From the IMG/VR virus record IMGVR_UViG_3300028027_000090, positions 1 through 45,548 of that record: a stretch of 45,548 bases of DNA. One strand, given 5' to 3'. This DNA is from a virus. A model generated the notes under the pieces. The model saw only the letters and a program-made list of their open reading frames with translations, was not told where the DNA came from and searched no databases. Shown here piece by piece: positions 37,831 through 45,493 of this stretch (positions are counted from its first letter, which is position 1; each line of letters opens with the position of its first letter). The position numbers were made by a program, and so were the translations under genes.

Positions 37831-39543
37831 ATGGCATCATATAATTACAATAGCAACAAAGAAGGACAGGGCATGGGCTTCGTAAACTCAGCGGTAGAGA
37901 ACAAAGGACTCTTCAGCCGGATATTGAGAACCCTTTCGAACTATGGCATGAACTATGATGATATGATTGTCAGGAACCAGGTCGGTATCGGAATCAATGA
38001 AGATCCATACGCAGCCAAAGGAAATTCGATGTATGATTTTTTTAGTCAAAGAGCTGTCGCTTCTGTATTGAACCGAAAGTCTATTCCTTATCTAGACAAG
38101 GCATATGGGGACAAGAGAAGGATTCTTAGAGAATATTCTATAAAGGACGAGATAAGAGACATGATTAGTGCAGTCGCTGATGAATGCATCGTATACAACG
38201 ACGATAGAGATTTTTGCTCTCCAAGGCCGATATCCAACGACTACTCTCAAGAGATAAACGACAAATACCAAGAATATTTTGAAAAGATATACAGCAAGTA
38301 TGGATTCTCTGATAGCATAACCGCATGGAACATGATGAAAGACTTTCTCATAGACGGCTATGTAGCAATCGAGATTGTATATGATGACAAGAAGAAGAAC
38401 ATCATCGCTTTCAACAGGCTTAGGCCAGAAACGCTTGTTCCTGCATACGAGCCAAACGTAGGACACCTTTGGATACAGTTTCCTGAAGATCCTCAATTGA
38501 GAAGAATATTCTTAGATTCGCAGATTGTCTTTGTTTCTTATTCTACACAAAATGATTATTCTGAAACTTCTTATGTAGAAGGACTTATCAAGCCATATAA
38601 TCAATTAAAGATACTTGAACAAACTAAAATTATGTTCAACGTGATAAACGCGACAATCTACCAAAAGTTTACTATTCCAATCAAAGGTCTTTCTAGACAA
38701 AGAGCGGAAGAACAGATTGGTCAACTTATACACGATTATTCCGAAGAAGTAGAATGGGATGATACATTGGGAACGCTTACTCTTAACGGTGCGAAGCATC
38801 TTCCATACAACAAGCAGATATGGTTTCCAGAAGGAGACGGAGGAACTCCAAACATGGAGCTTGTCTCTCCGCAAGGACATGACTTGAATGAAGATGGTAT
38901 GCTTAAATGGTTTCACCAGGCGCTTAAAAGAGCTTCTAAGATTCCATTGACTCGATTCGAAGGAGAAAGTGGAGGAGGAAATCTCGTAGACGGCGCTGCC
39001 GAGATGACGAGAGACGAGATTAAGTTTCACAATTTTATATCTAGAATCAGAGCAAACTTCAAAGAGCTTATAGTAAAGCCACTCAAGCTACAGATGCTTA
39101 TCGAGTTTCCTGAGCTGAAAGAAGATGAGATTATTCTTAACCAGATGGATATTGTTTTCTACACGAACCAGATATTCGAGGAGTGGAAGAAGATAAACAA
39201 CTTGGCAAAGAGGGCAGAAGCGATAACCACGCTTACTGGTATCATGAATGGTGATAAGCCTTATTTCCACATCGAATGGATCATGGACAACGTATTCAAG
39301 CTTACTCCAGAAGAAAAAGCAGAAAACCAAAAATACTGGGCAAAAGATGGTGTTGGCGGTGCTGGTGCTGGACCGGAAGGCGCAGCAGGCGAAGGCGGTG
39401 CTGAAGGCGGAATGCCTGCACAAGGCGGTGGCGAAATGCCTGCTCAAGGCGGTGCCCAAGCTGCTCCTGAAGCTCCTGCCCAAGGAGGTGGTCAAGCTAC
39501 ACCTGAAGCTCCTGCACAAGGCGGTGGAGAATTCGAATTCTAA
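37831..39543 (+). CDS. 20: Portal protein (T4 gp20-like)
   Basis: 570 residues (T4 gp20: 524). Landmarks: the RNRVSLPYLDKAY-like KSIPYLDKAYGDKRRILREYS (about 83-103), VADECIVYN, AFNRLRPETLVPAYE, IWFPEGDGGTPNMELV (about 328-343), and ALKRASKIPLTRFE, all typical of gp20. Twelve copies form the vertex ring through which DNA is packaged and to which gp17 docks. The last about 60 residues are Gly/Ala/Pro/Gln repeats (GGGEMPAQGG type) not found in T4. Confidence 0.93.
   Translation: MASYNYNSNKEGQGMGFVNSAVENKGLFSRILRTLSNYGMNYDDMIVRNQVGIGINEDPYAAKGNSMYDFFSQRAVASVLNRKSIPYLDKAYGDKRRILREYSIKDEIRDMISAVADECIVYNDDRDFCSPRPISNDYSQEINDKYQEYFEKIYSKYGFSDSITAWNMMKDFLIDGYVAIEIVYDDKKKNIIAFNRLRPETLVPAYEPNVGHLWIQFPEDPQLRRIFLDSQIVFVSYSTQNDYSETSYVEGLIKPYNQLKILEQTKIMFNVINATIYQKFTIPIKGLSRQRAEEQIGQLIHDYSEEVEWDDTLGTLTLNGAKHLPYNKQIWFPEGDGGTPNMELVSPQGHDLNEDGMLKWFHQALKRASKIPLTRFEGESGGGNLVDGAAEMTRDEIKFHNFISRIRANFKELIVKPLKLQMLIEFPELKEDEIILNQMDIVFYTNQIFEEWKKINNLAKRAEAITTLTGIMNGDKPYFHIEWIMDNVFKLTPEEKAENQKYWAKDGVGGAGAGPEGAAGEGGAEGGMPAQGGGEMPAQGGAQAAPEAPAQGGGQATPEAPAQGGGEFEF
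39360..39540 (+). repeat. Gly/Ala/Gln-coding repeat at the portal C-terminus
   Basis: Units of about 30-45 bases (GCACAAGGCGGTGGC-like) encode PAQGGGE and PEAPAQGG. Disordered tail. It resembles in kind the QGQ repeats of other virion proteins. Confidence 0.7.
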
Positions 39544-39574
39544 AAGAATTCTTTCTTTAACAACAGATAAAAAG

Positions 39575-39602
39575 AAAGCCACTCAATCGAGTGGCTTTTT
39601 TA
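39575..39602. terminator. Bidirectional terminator after the portal gene
   Basis: Stem AAGCCACTC/GAGTGGCTT with loop AATC, A-run and T-run. The minus-strand gene stops at its edge (39600). Confidence 0.88.
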
Positions 39603-40022
39603 TGCTGCGTTATTTTCAGGAGATTCTACATAGAAGTAGACTATCTTTCCATCCGATACATGCTGTCTAATCTCTATAGGAACCAATGCTGCCATCAAAT
39701 CCCTTACAATCTTTCCCATCGGAGTCTCCAATGCTATGCATTTTATAGTTAGCTTCAACACTTTTTCTTCTTTCAGTATGAAGCGAATGCTTTTTATCTC
39801 AAGCGCGGTAAGCTGAATAGATGCTATCTTCTCCTCACATCCAAGAGGTACTAGCATAGATATCGACTCTATGTCGAATTGTATCTTTTTTCCAGACTCT
39901 AGAAGGTTCGCTAGCCTTATCTCTCTCTTGAAGCCTTTCCATTCTCTATGTCTAGACATCATATTTTCGTATTGGTCGAGAGTGTTGTCTACTAGCGAAA
40001 CCTCTATGTCGAATGGCTTCAT
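39600..40022 (-). CDS. Hypothetical protein downstream of RNase R (140 aa)
   Basis: Not recognised. Soluble alpha/beta protein (MKPFDIEVSLVDNTLDQYENMMS, IRLANLLESGKKIQFDIES, VLKLTIKCIALETPMGKIVRD). Starts 2 bases after the RNase R stop, so it is translated from the same mRNA. No evidence for a shared function beyond this. Confidence 0.55.
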   Translation of the reverse strand: MKPFDIEVSLVDNTLDQYENMMSRHREWKGFKREIRLANLLESGKKIQFDIESISMLVPLGCEEKIASIQLTALEIKSIRFILKEEKVLKLTIKCIALETPMGKIVRDLMAALVPIEIRQHVSDGKIVYFYVESPENNAA

Positions 40023-40024
40023 GT

Positions 40025-41908
40025 TTAGAATCTTGTGAAATTTATCTGCCTTTTTTCTAGGTCGACCGATGCCACCACCACTTTAATAGGGTCTCCAAGC
40101 CTGATCTGGTCTCCAAGCTCGTTGCTCGCGAAGTATTTGTCTACGTTTGCAGTCCATTTTCCGTTCAGCGTCTCTAGCCTTATCATGCCCTCGCATTTGT
40201 TTTCCTCTATTTCCGCATAGATTCCTCTTTCCATTACTCCGGTTACGATTCCGTCGAATACTTGTCCAACTTTGTCTTGTAGATATTCAATCTGCTTATA
40301 CTTTATAGATTCTCGTTGCGCCTTGGATGCAATCAGCTCTCTGCTCGAGCACCATTTTGCCTGATCCTCTATGACCGTAGGATTTCCCTGCTTATTGGTG
40401 GTGAGCCTATCGAATAGTATCCTGTGGGTTATGAGGTCAGGATATCTCCTTATCGGCGATGTGAAGTGTGAATAGTGAGTGAAACCCAATCCATAGTGTC
40501 CTATGTTCTTTATGGTATATACTGCTTTTGACATGGATCTCGTAACCAGTGTCTCAATCATGTTTTCTTCAGGCTTTCCTTTGATTTCCTTTAGAAGCTG
40601 GTTCAGGTTCTTCTTCAGCGAGTCTCCTTCATCGTCTAGCTCTAGCGTGTATCCAAAGTTGGTACATATGCTCTGAAGCGCGGCCAGCTTTTCTCCGTTC
40701 GGTCGGTCGTGAACTCTGTATACGTTGTGCCATTGGTCTGTGGCAAGCCGCTTGGCGACAGACTTGTTTGCCAGAAGCATGTATTCTTCGATAAGCTTGT
40801 TTGCTTCTTTCTGCTCTTTGAAGTAGACTCCTATCGGCTTTTTGTTGTCTTCTGCCAGAACGAACTTCACTTCCAATCCACCCATCTCGATAGATCCTTC
40901 TTTTATCCTAGACTTTCTTATTTTTCTCGCCATAGAGTCCAGCTGCCTTATCTCTCTGAAATAGTCTCCATCCAGCCCTCCAATTATATCTTGCGCCTCT
41001 TCGTATGCAAACCTTCTATCAGAGTGTATGACAGTCTTTCCCTGCCAAGTGTCTTTTATGTTTCCGTCTTTGTCTAGAGTTAGAACTACCGAGAACGCAA
41101 GCCTGTCCACGTTTGGCTTCAGAGAGCATATTCCGTTTGATAACCTCTCTGGGAGCATAGGCACACATCTGTCTACTAGATATACCGAAGTGGCTCTCTT
41201 GAACGCTTCTTTGTCCAGCTCTGTTCCTGGCTTTACGTAGTGCGAGACGTCTGCTATGTGAATTCCGACTTCTATGTTGTTTGGGTCTCTCATGTCGATA
41301 GATATGGCGTCGTCGAAATCCTTCGCGTCTATCGGGTCTATCGTTATAGTGACGGTGGATCGCATGTCTCTTCTCGACTTTATCTCATCCTCACCAATCT
41401 CTTCGGGAACGAGCTCTGATTCGTCTATGACTTCTTGTGGAAATTCGACTGGTAGGCCGTATTCGTACATTATCGCGTTCATCTCTGCGTTGTTTTCTCC
41501 TGAACGCCCAAGAATTTTCTTGATTTTTCCTCTTGGAGACTTCTTTCCGAGATCCCAGTCTAGAAACTCTACAAGGACTTTTTGTCCGTTTTCTATATTC
41601 TCGCTTCCTTTTATATAGAAGTCTACTATCATCCTGTTGCTGTCTGGAACCACGAATACAGTCTCGCCGTTTACCTGTGCTGTTCCGACGAATTCCGTCT
41701 TGTATCTGGATACCGTTTCAATCACTTTTCCCTCAAGCTTTTTCTGTCCTTGGAATATCTCGACTCTTGCCGTGTCCAGGTGCAACGCGTTGGCAGTCTT
41801 CTTCTTGTGTATGAAGATTTCCCTGCCGTCTATCTTTATGCTGGCGTTTCCCGACATTGAGAATTCCAATTGCGACTCGAATATGTCGCCTTCTTTGATT
41901 TTATTCAT
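40025..41908 (-). CDS. rnr: RNase R / RNase II family 3'-5' exoribonuclease
   Basis: 627 residues (E. coli RNase R: 813). Cold-shock-like domains (about 20-130), catalytic RNB domain with DPIDAKDFDD (191-200) carrying the metal-binding Asp residues, HIADVSHYV, CSLKPNVDRLAFSV, HDRPNGEKL, and YSHFTSPIRRYPDLITHR (about 470-490). A C-terminal S1 domain follows (about 545-627: GIVTGVMERGIYAEI). It lacks the N-terminal helix-turn-helix and the Lys-rich tail of bacterial RNase R. The enzyme degrades structured RNA processively. Possible roles are turnover of host mRNA, nucleotide recycling, or action on tmRNA-bound RNA. Preceded and overlapped by a homing gene fragment. Confidence 0.9.
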   Translation of the reverse strand: MNKIKEGDIFESQLEFSMSGNASIKIDGREIFIHKKKTANALHLDTARVEIFQGQKKLEGKVIETVSRYKTEFVGTAQVNGETVFVVPDSNRMIVDFYIKGSENIENGQKVLVEFLDWDLGKKSPRGKIKKILGRSGENNAEMNAIMYEYGLPVEFPQEVIDESELVPEEIGEDEIKSRRDMRSTVTITIDPIDAKDFDDAISIDMRDPNNIEVGIHIADVSHYVKPGTELDKEAFKRATSVYLVDRCVPMLPERLSNGICSLKPNVDRLAFSVVLTLDKDGNIKDTWQGKTVIHSDRRFAYEEAQDIIGGLDGDYFREIRQLDSMARKIRKSRIKEGSIEMGGLEVKFVLAEDNKKPIGVYFKEQKEANKLIEEYMLLANKSVAKRLATDQWHNVYRVHDRPNGEKLAALQSICTNFGYTLELDDEGDSLKKNLNQLLKEIKGKPEENMIETLVTRSMSKAVYTIKNIGHYGLGFTHYSHFTSPIRRYPDLITHRILFDRLTTNKQGNPTVIEDQAKWCSSRELIASKAQRESIKYKQIEYLQDKVGQVFDGIVTGVMERGIYAEIEENKCEGMIRLETLNGKWTANVDKYFASNELGDQIRLGDPIKVVVASVDLEKRQINFTRF

Positions 41909-42293
41909 CTTTTTTGTTCTTTTTTGAGATATTGTCGACCCCGTATTTCTTTATAAGGGTGTTTTTCATCTTCGACAATACTTTTTTGTTCTGTATGGGG
42001 TAGTCTACTCCGAAGTTCTTTCTCAGCGTTTCCTTTCGTTTGGTCTCCGAACATTTTCTGCAGGAATAGTCTCCCCACTTTTCGTTGTCGTATTTTAGGT
42101 AGTTTTTGTATATGACTTCTTTCTCTATTCCGCAGCCGTCGCATTTGCACTTTACTTTATAATGCGATCCGTTCGGCAGCAGCTCTACAGGTATGGTTAT
42201 GGTCTCGCCGATTGAGATGTCATATCCCAATTCTTCGTAGTACTGATAGTTAGACTCGTTTATTTTTATTTCAATTTCTCTTGTAAGTATCAT
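41901..42293 (-). pseudogene. Truncated homing-endonuclease-like gene (N-terminal part only)
   Basis: 130 residues with the N-terminus of homing copy 3 (MILTREIEIKIN, EELGYDIS), a CDGC/CRKC zinc pair, and two repeats (KETLRKNFGVDY, KNTLIKKYGVDNISK), but no nuclease or C-terminal domain. It ends at 41901, overlapping the RNase R start by 8 bases. A decayed homing gene is the simplest view. A retained DNA-binding protein translated with RNase R is the alternative. Confidence 0.65.
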
Positions 42294-42466
42294 GTCTCTA
42301 TGTATATGGATATAAAAAATCCACCTATTCCTTTTATTTACAAAACAAGGTTTAGTTTAGAATACCCGTTAAATATTTTCCTATAAAAAACACGATCGAA
42401 TGATTTGAACTACAGTGTATAGTTTAATAGTTAGAATATTGTCGAGACAAAAAAATAGATTATTTT

Positions 42467-42480
42467 TTTTAATATATAAA
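42467..42480 (+). promoter_or_regulatory. Late-type promoter motif before 42483
   Basis: TTTTAATATATAAA, ending 2 bases before the ATG. The rest of the 189-base gap from 42294 is AT-rich and I see no gene in it. Confidence 0.5.
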
Positions 42481-42482
42481 TC

Positions 42483-43166
42483 ATGGGAAAGTCATTAGAA
42501 GAAGTTTGGGAAAATATGCAAAAAGATTTAAAGTATAGAAGAGAATCTGAAATTGCTAAAGAAAAAGAATTGCTTGAAATAAGTGAAAGACAAAGAAAAG
42601 AATACTTAAAGAGAAATCGAATTTATGAGTCTTTGTCTAATATCAATACCAATTCTACATCATCTGCAGGTGGTAGTGGAACACCGACACTTGAATTTAT
42701 ATCAATAGTAGATACAATTTGGCTTTATCCACAAGTTGATTTAGATTATGCAACCGGAATAGCCCCTGGTTTAACTATATCTTTTACTAAATCCGAAAAT
42801 ACATATACTTTTGAAACATTTTCTGATTTAACAAACTTTTATGATCAACTTTTTATTAGCACAGAGGTTAATCAACCTATTGGTAACGTAGGTTATTCAT
42901 TAGGAGTTGGAACAATTACAAGAGCTAAAGCAAATCAAAAATTATATTTCAAATTAGAATCTGGAATAACTGTAGTTGAGTTTCATTTAATGACTCAGAT
43001 GACAAATCAATCCGAATTGCCGGTTGGTGGTGATTCGCCAGATGGTACTATTGGATGGGGTTTAACATATTGTGATTGGAATTTAGATGGCATTCCAGAT
43101 ACAACTAGTGCAAGTCCTCCTCCTTCTACCTACTGCGATCCTTTAAGATTTAGATTAAATAGTTGA
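42483..43166 (+). CDS. AT-rich gene: helical N-terminus plus beta domain (227 aa)
   Basis: MGKSLEEVWENMQKDLKYRRESEIAKEKELLEISERQRKEY (positions 1-41) is a charged coiled coil, followed by a Ser/Gly linker (STSSAGGSGTP) and a beta-rich domain with DWNLDGIPD near the end, a D-x-N-x-D-G calcium-binding-like loop. Not recognised. The composition is more AT-rich than its neighbours, as in homing copy 3, so it may have come from elsewhere. Late-type promoter immediately upstream. It could be a virion-associated or accessory tail protein. Confidence 0.5.
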   Translation: MGKSLEEVWENMQKDLKYRRESEIAKEKELLEISERQRKEYLKRNRIYESLSNINTNSTSSAGGSGTPTLEFISIVDTIWLYPQVDLDYATGIAPGLTISFTKSENTYTFETFSDLTNFYDQLFISTEVNQPIGNVGYSLGVGTITRAKANQKLYFKLESGITVVEFHLMTQMTNQSELPVGGDSPDGTIGWGLTYCDWNLDGIPDTTSASPPPSTYCDPLRFRLNS

Positions 43167-43331
43167 CATCACAGATATTCATTGAAGTAATTTCGATAAA
43201 GTAAAATATGGTTCTGTCGAACAAACCAAACACTCAATACCATTGGGAAGTTTATTCAATTTTGATTTATTCTATCGATATAATATTTTACCATAAAAAA
43301 TCCATCTTTGAAATTTCTACAGATTTATAGG

Positions 43332-43344
43332 TTTATATATACTC
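43332..43344 (+). promoter_or_regulatory. Late-type promoter motif of the protease-scaffold gene
   Basis: TTTATATATACTC, ending 31 bases before the ATG at 43376. The gap 43167-43375 holds nothing else that I can support. Confidence 0.6.
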
Positions 43345-43375
43345 TAATAATTATACAAAAAAAAACACTTATTTC

Positions 43376-45493
43376 ATGAAACCAGTTCTAATTGTAGAAA
43401 ATTCAACGAACTCTCTTGTAAGAGAAAGTTCAAGCACTGGTAAGAAGGACTATATTTTAGGTGGTACGTTTACTGAGTTTGGAGTCAAAAACCGAAACGA
43501 AAGAATATATACTGCTGCAAAATTCCTTCCTGCTTTAGAGGAGATGAACGAAAGAATGAACAATCTCGGAATTGTCTACGGTGAATTCGATCACCCGGAT
43601 GTTTTCGATACTTCGCTTTCAAGAGCTTCTCACGTAATAACGAAAGCTAATTACGTAAAAGAATCAAACTTGGTTGAAGGTGAAATCAGATTATTGAGCA
43701 CTTATTGGGGAAAAGAGGCAAAATCGTTGGTTGACGATGGTTGTCCTATTTTCGTTTCATCAAGAGCCGCCGGTATTACCGAATCTGACGGAACCGTATC
43801 ATTGAAGAAGCTATTCACTTATGACATCGTTGCAGACCCAGGTTTCGCATCGGCGAAGATGAGCGTAAAGGTTCTTAATGAATCACTAGGTTACAAAAAC
43901 CCACAATCTAACTTTAGGATATACGATTTATCCAATGAGTCAAAAACGGAAGAGTTATTTAATATGAACAACAACGAATTTGTTACTAAACAACAACTGA
44001 CCGATTACTCTCAGTATTTGGTTAAAGAGTTGGCGTCAACTAAAAAAGAAGTTAAGACCGCCATTACTAAAGGGAATATGAACCCTAAAAAACTTGAGCA
44101 ATTGCTTGAGTATTATGATGAATTGAACAGCACTAACTCGCAAGTAGTTAAATATTTAGATTACTTAGCTGAGAAAGTTCAAATTATGGTAAACGAAAAC
44201 AAATCTTTAAAAGAAACTACAGACAAATTAATCAAACACAACGATTATTTAGCTGAGAATCTTGAAAAAGCTGTAAACTATTCTGAATATCTAGCAGAAA
44301 ACTTAGACAAGTCTATCGCTTACGGAGAATATGTTGCTGAAAACTTGGACAAAAACATCGCTTACTCTGAGTATGTTGCTGAAAACTTGGACAAAAACAT
44401 CGCTTACTCTGAATATGTTGCTGAAAACTTGGACAAAAACATTTCTTACACAGAATATGTTGCTGAGAACGTAGACAAAAACATCGCTTACTCTGAATAC
44501 ATCGCTGAGAACTTAGACAAAAACATCGCTTACTCTGAATACATCGCAGAAAGCCTAGACAAATCTATCGCTTACGGTGAGTATATCGCGGAGCACGTTG
44601 ACAACTCTATCGCTTACTCTGAGTACTTGGCTGAGCACGTTGAAGGTAACATCGCTTACTCTGAATACATCGCTGAGCATTTAGATGACAACATCGCTTA
44701 CTCTGAATACATCGCTGAAAATTTAGACAAGTCTATCAACTACCAAGGATTGATCGTTGAGAAATTGAATGGTGGTAGATTAAACGAATCAGAAGGAGCT
44801 TTCCCATCATTGAACGCTGCTGGATTTGAAAATGTAGAAGAAGAAGAAGAAAACGCATACGAGTATGAAGAAGACGAAAACGGAATCTCTGAATTAGCAC
44901 CTGAAAACGCATACGCATACGAAGAAGAAGAAGAAGTATGCGGACCAAACGAATACGAGGTAAACGGTAATTCTGATTCAGAATTGTCAGAATCTATTGA
45001 TAAATTAATCGAAGAAGCTAAAAAACGTAAAGTTTCTGAGACATCAGATTTGAATTTCTTGAAGTTCATGTCTAAATCACAAGTTGATAGCTACTATGCT
45101 TTGACTAACGAAGAACAAGATACAGTAAAGTTGCACATAAACGAAAGCAGCTACTTCACTCAAAAAGAAGTATTGTCATTGATCTCTGAAGCGCTATCTA
45201 CTAAAAACGAATCTCTTGAAGAAAGAGTAATCAGAATGATGCCTGACAACACAAAGGCTATCTGGAATCAGTTAAACGAATCTGCAAAAAAATCTATCAT
45301 TTCACAAGCTAGATTATATCCTGCAGAAGTTCTAACGACTGAAGGTCAAGTTGAGCATTTCTGGGCGACTAGAAACCTCAAAAAAAACGAATCAGTATCT
45401 AAAAAGCTAGTTTCTCACGAAGCTCTTATCCAAGAAGATAAGTTGTCTGACAATGACGTTACTGCTATTATGGAAAGATTCAAAAACGTATAA
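43376..45493 (+). CDS. 21: Prohead protease fused to a repetitive scaffold-like region (T4 gp21-like plus core domain)
   Basis: 705 residues (T4 gp21: 212). The N-terminal 170 residues follow T4 gp21: VKNRNERIY (38-45), YGEFDHPD with probable catalytic His73, IFVSSRAAG with Ser128/129, and YDIVADPGFASA with Asp150, the Ser-His-Asp protease of T4-type proheads, which matures the capsid and cuts internal proteins after Glu. Then come a helical linker, about twelve 14-residue repeats of the type YSEYVAENLDKNIA (about 288-456), an acidic tract (about 483-525) and a C-terminal helical domain to 705. The repeats fit a coiled-coil scaffold, so protease and core functions are probably in one protein. 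Confidence 0.82.
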   Translation: MKPVLIVENSTNSLVRESSSTGKKDYILGGTFTEFGVKNRNERIYTAAKFLPALEEMNERMNNLGIVYGEFDHPDVFDTSLSRASHVITKANYVKESNLVEGEIRLLSTYWGKEAKSLVDDGCPIFVSSRAAGITESDGTVSLKKLFTYDIVADPGFASAKMSVKVLNESLGYKNPQSNFRIYDLSNESKTEELFNMNNNEFVTKQQLTDYSQYLVKELASTKKEVKTAITKGNMNPKKLEQLLEYYDELNSTNSQVVKYLDYLAEKVQIMVNENKSLKETTDKLIKHNDYLAENLEKAVNYSEYLAENLDKSIAYGEYVAENLDKNIAYSEYVAENLDKNIAYSEYVAENLDKNISYTEYVAENVDKNIAYSEYIAENLDKNIAYSEYIAESLDKSIAYGEYIAEHVDNSIAYSEYLAEHVEGNIAYSEYIAEHLDDNIAYSEYIAENLDKSINYQGLIVEKLNGGRLNESEGAFPSLNAAGFENVEEEEENAYEYEEDENGISELAPENAYAYEEEEEVCGPNEYEVNGNSDSELSESIDKLIEEAKKRKVSETSDLNFLKFMSKSQVDSYYALTNEEQDTVKLHINESSYFTQKEVLSLISEALSTKNESLEERVIRMMPDNTKAIWNQLNESAKKSIISQARLYPAEVLTTEGQVEHFWATRNLKKNESVSKKLVSHEALIQEDKLSDNDVTAIMERFKNV
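44237..44744 (+). repeat. Twelve 42-base tandem repeats in the protease-scaffold gene
   Basis: Units encode 14-residue double heptads ([YH]xEY[VIL]AE[NHS][LV][DE]xx[IV]x). The central units are nearly identical in DNA, the outer ones diverge, as in a tract that expands by unequal exchange. Confidence 0.85.

Noticed and set aside
42390-42450. tRNA-like TTCAAATC on the minus strand
   Set aside because: No pairing T-stem, no anticodon arm and no acceptor stem could be built around it.
43167-43375. Possible gene in the gap before the protease-scaffold
   Set aside because: No frame longer than a few dozen codons with a start, and no promoter other than the late motif at 43332.
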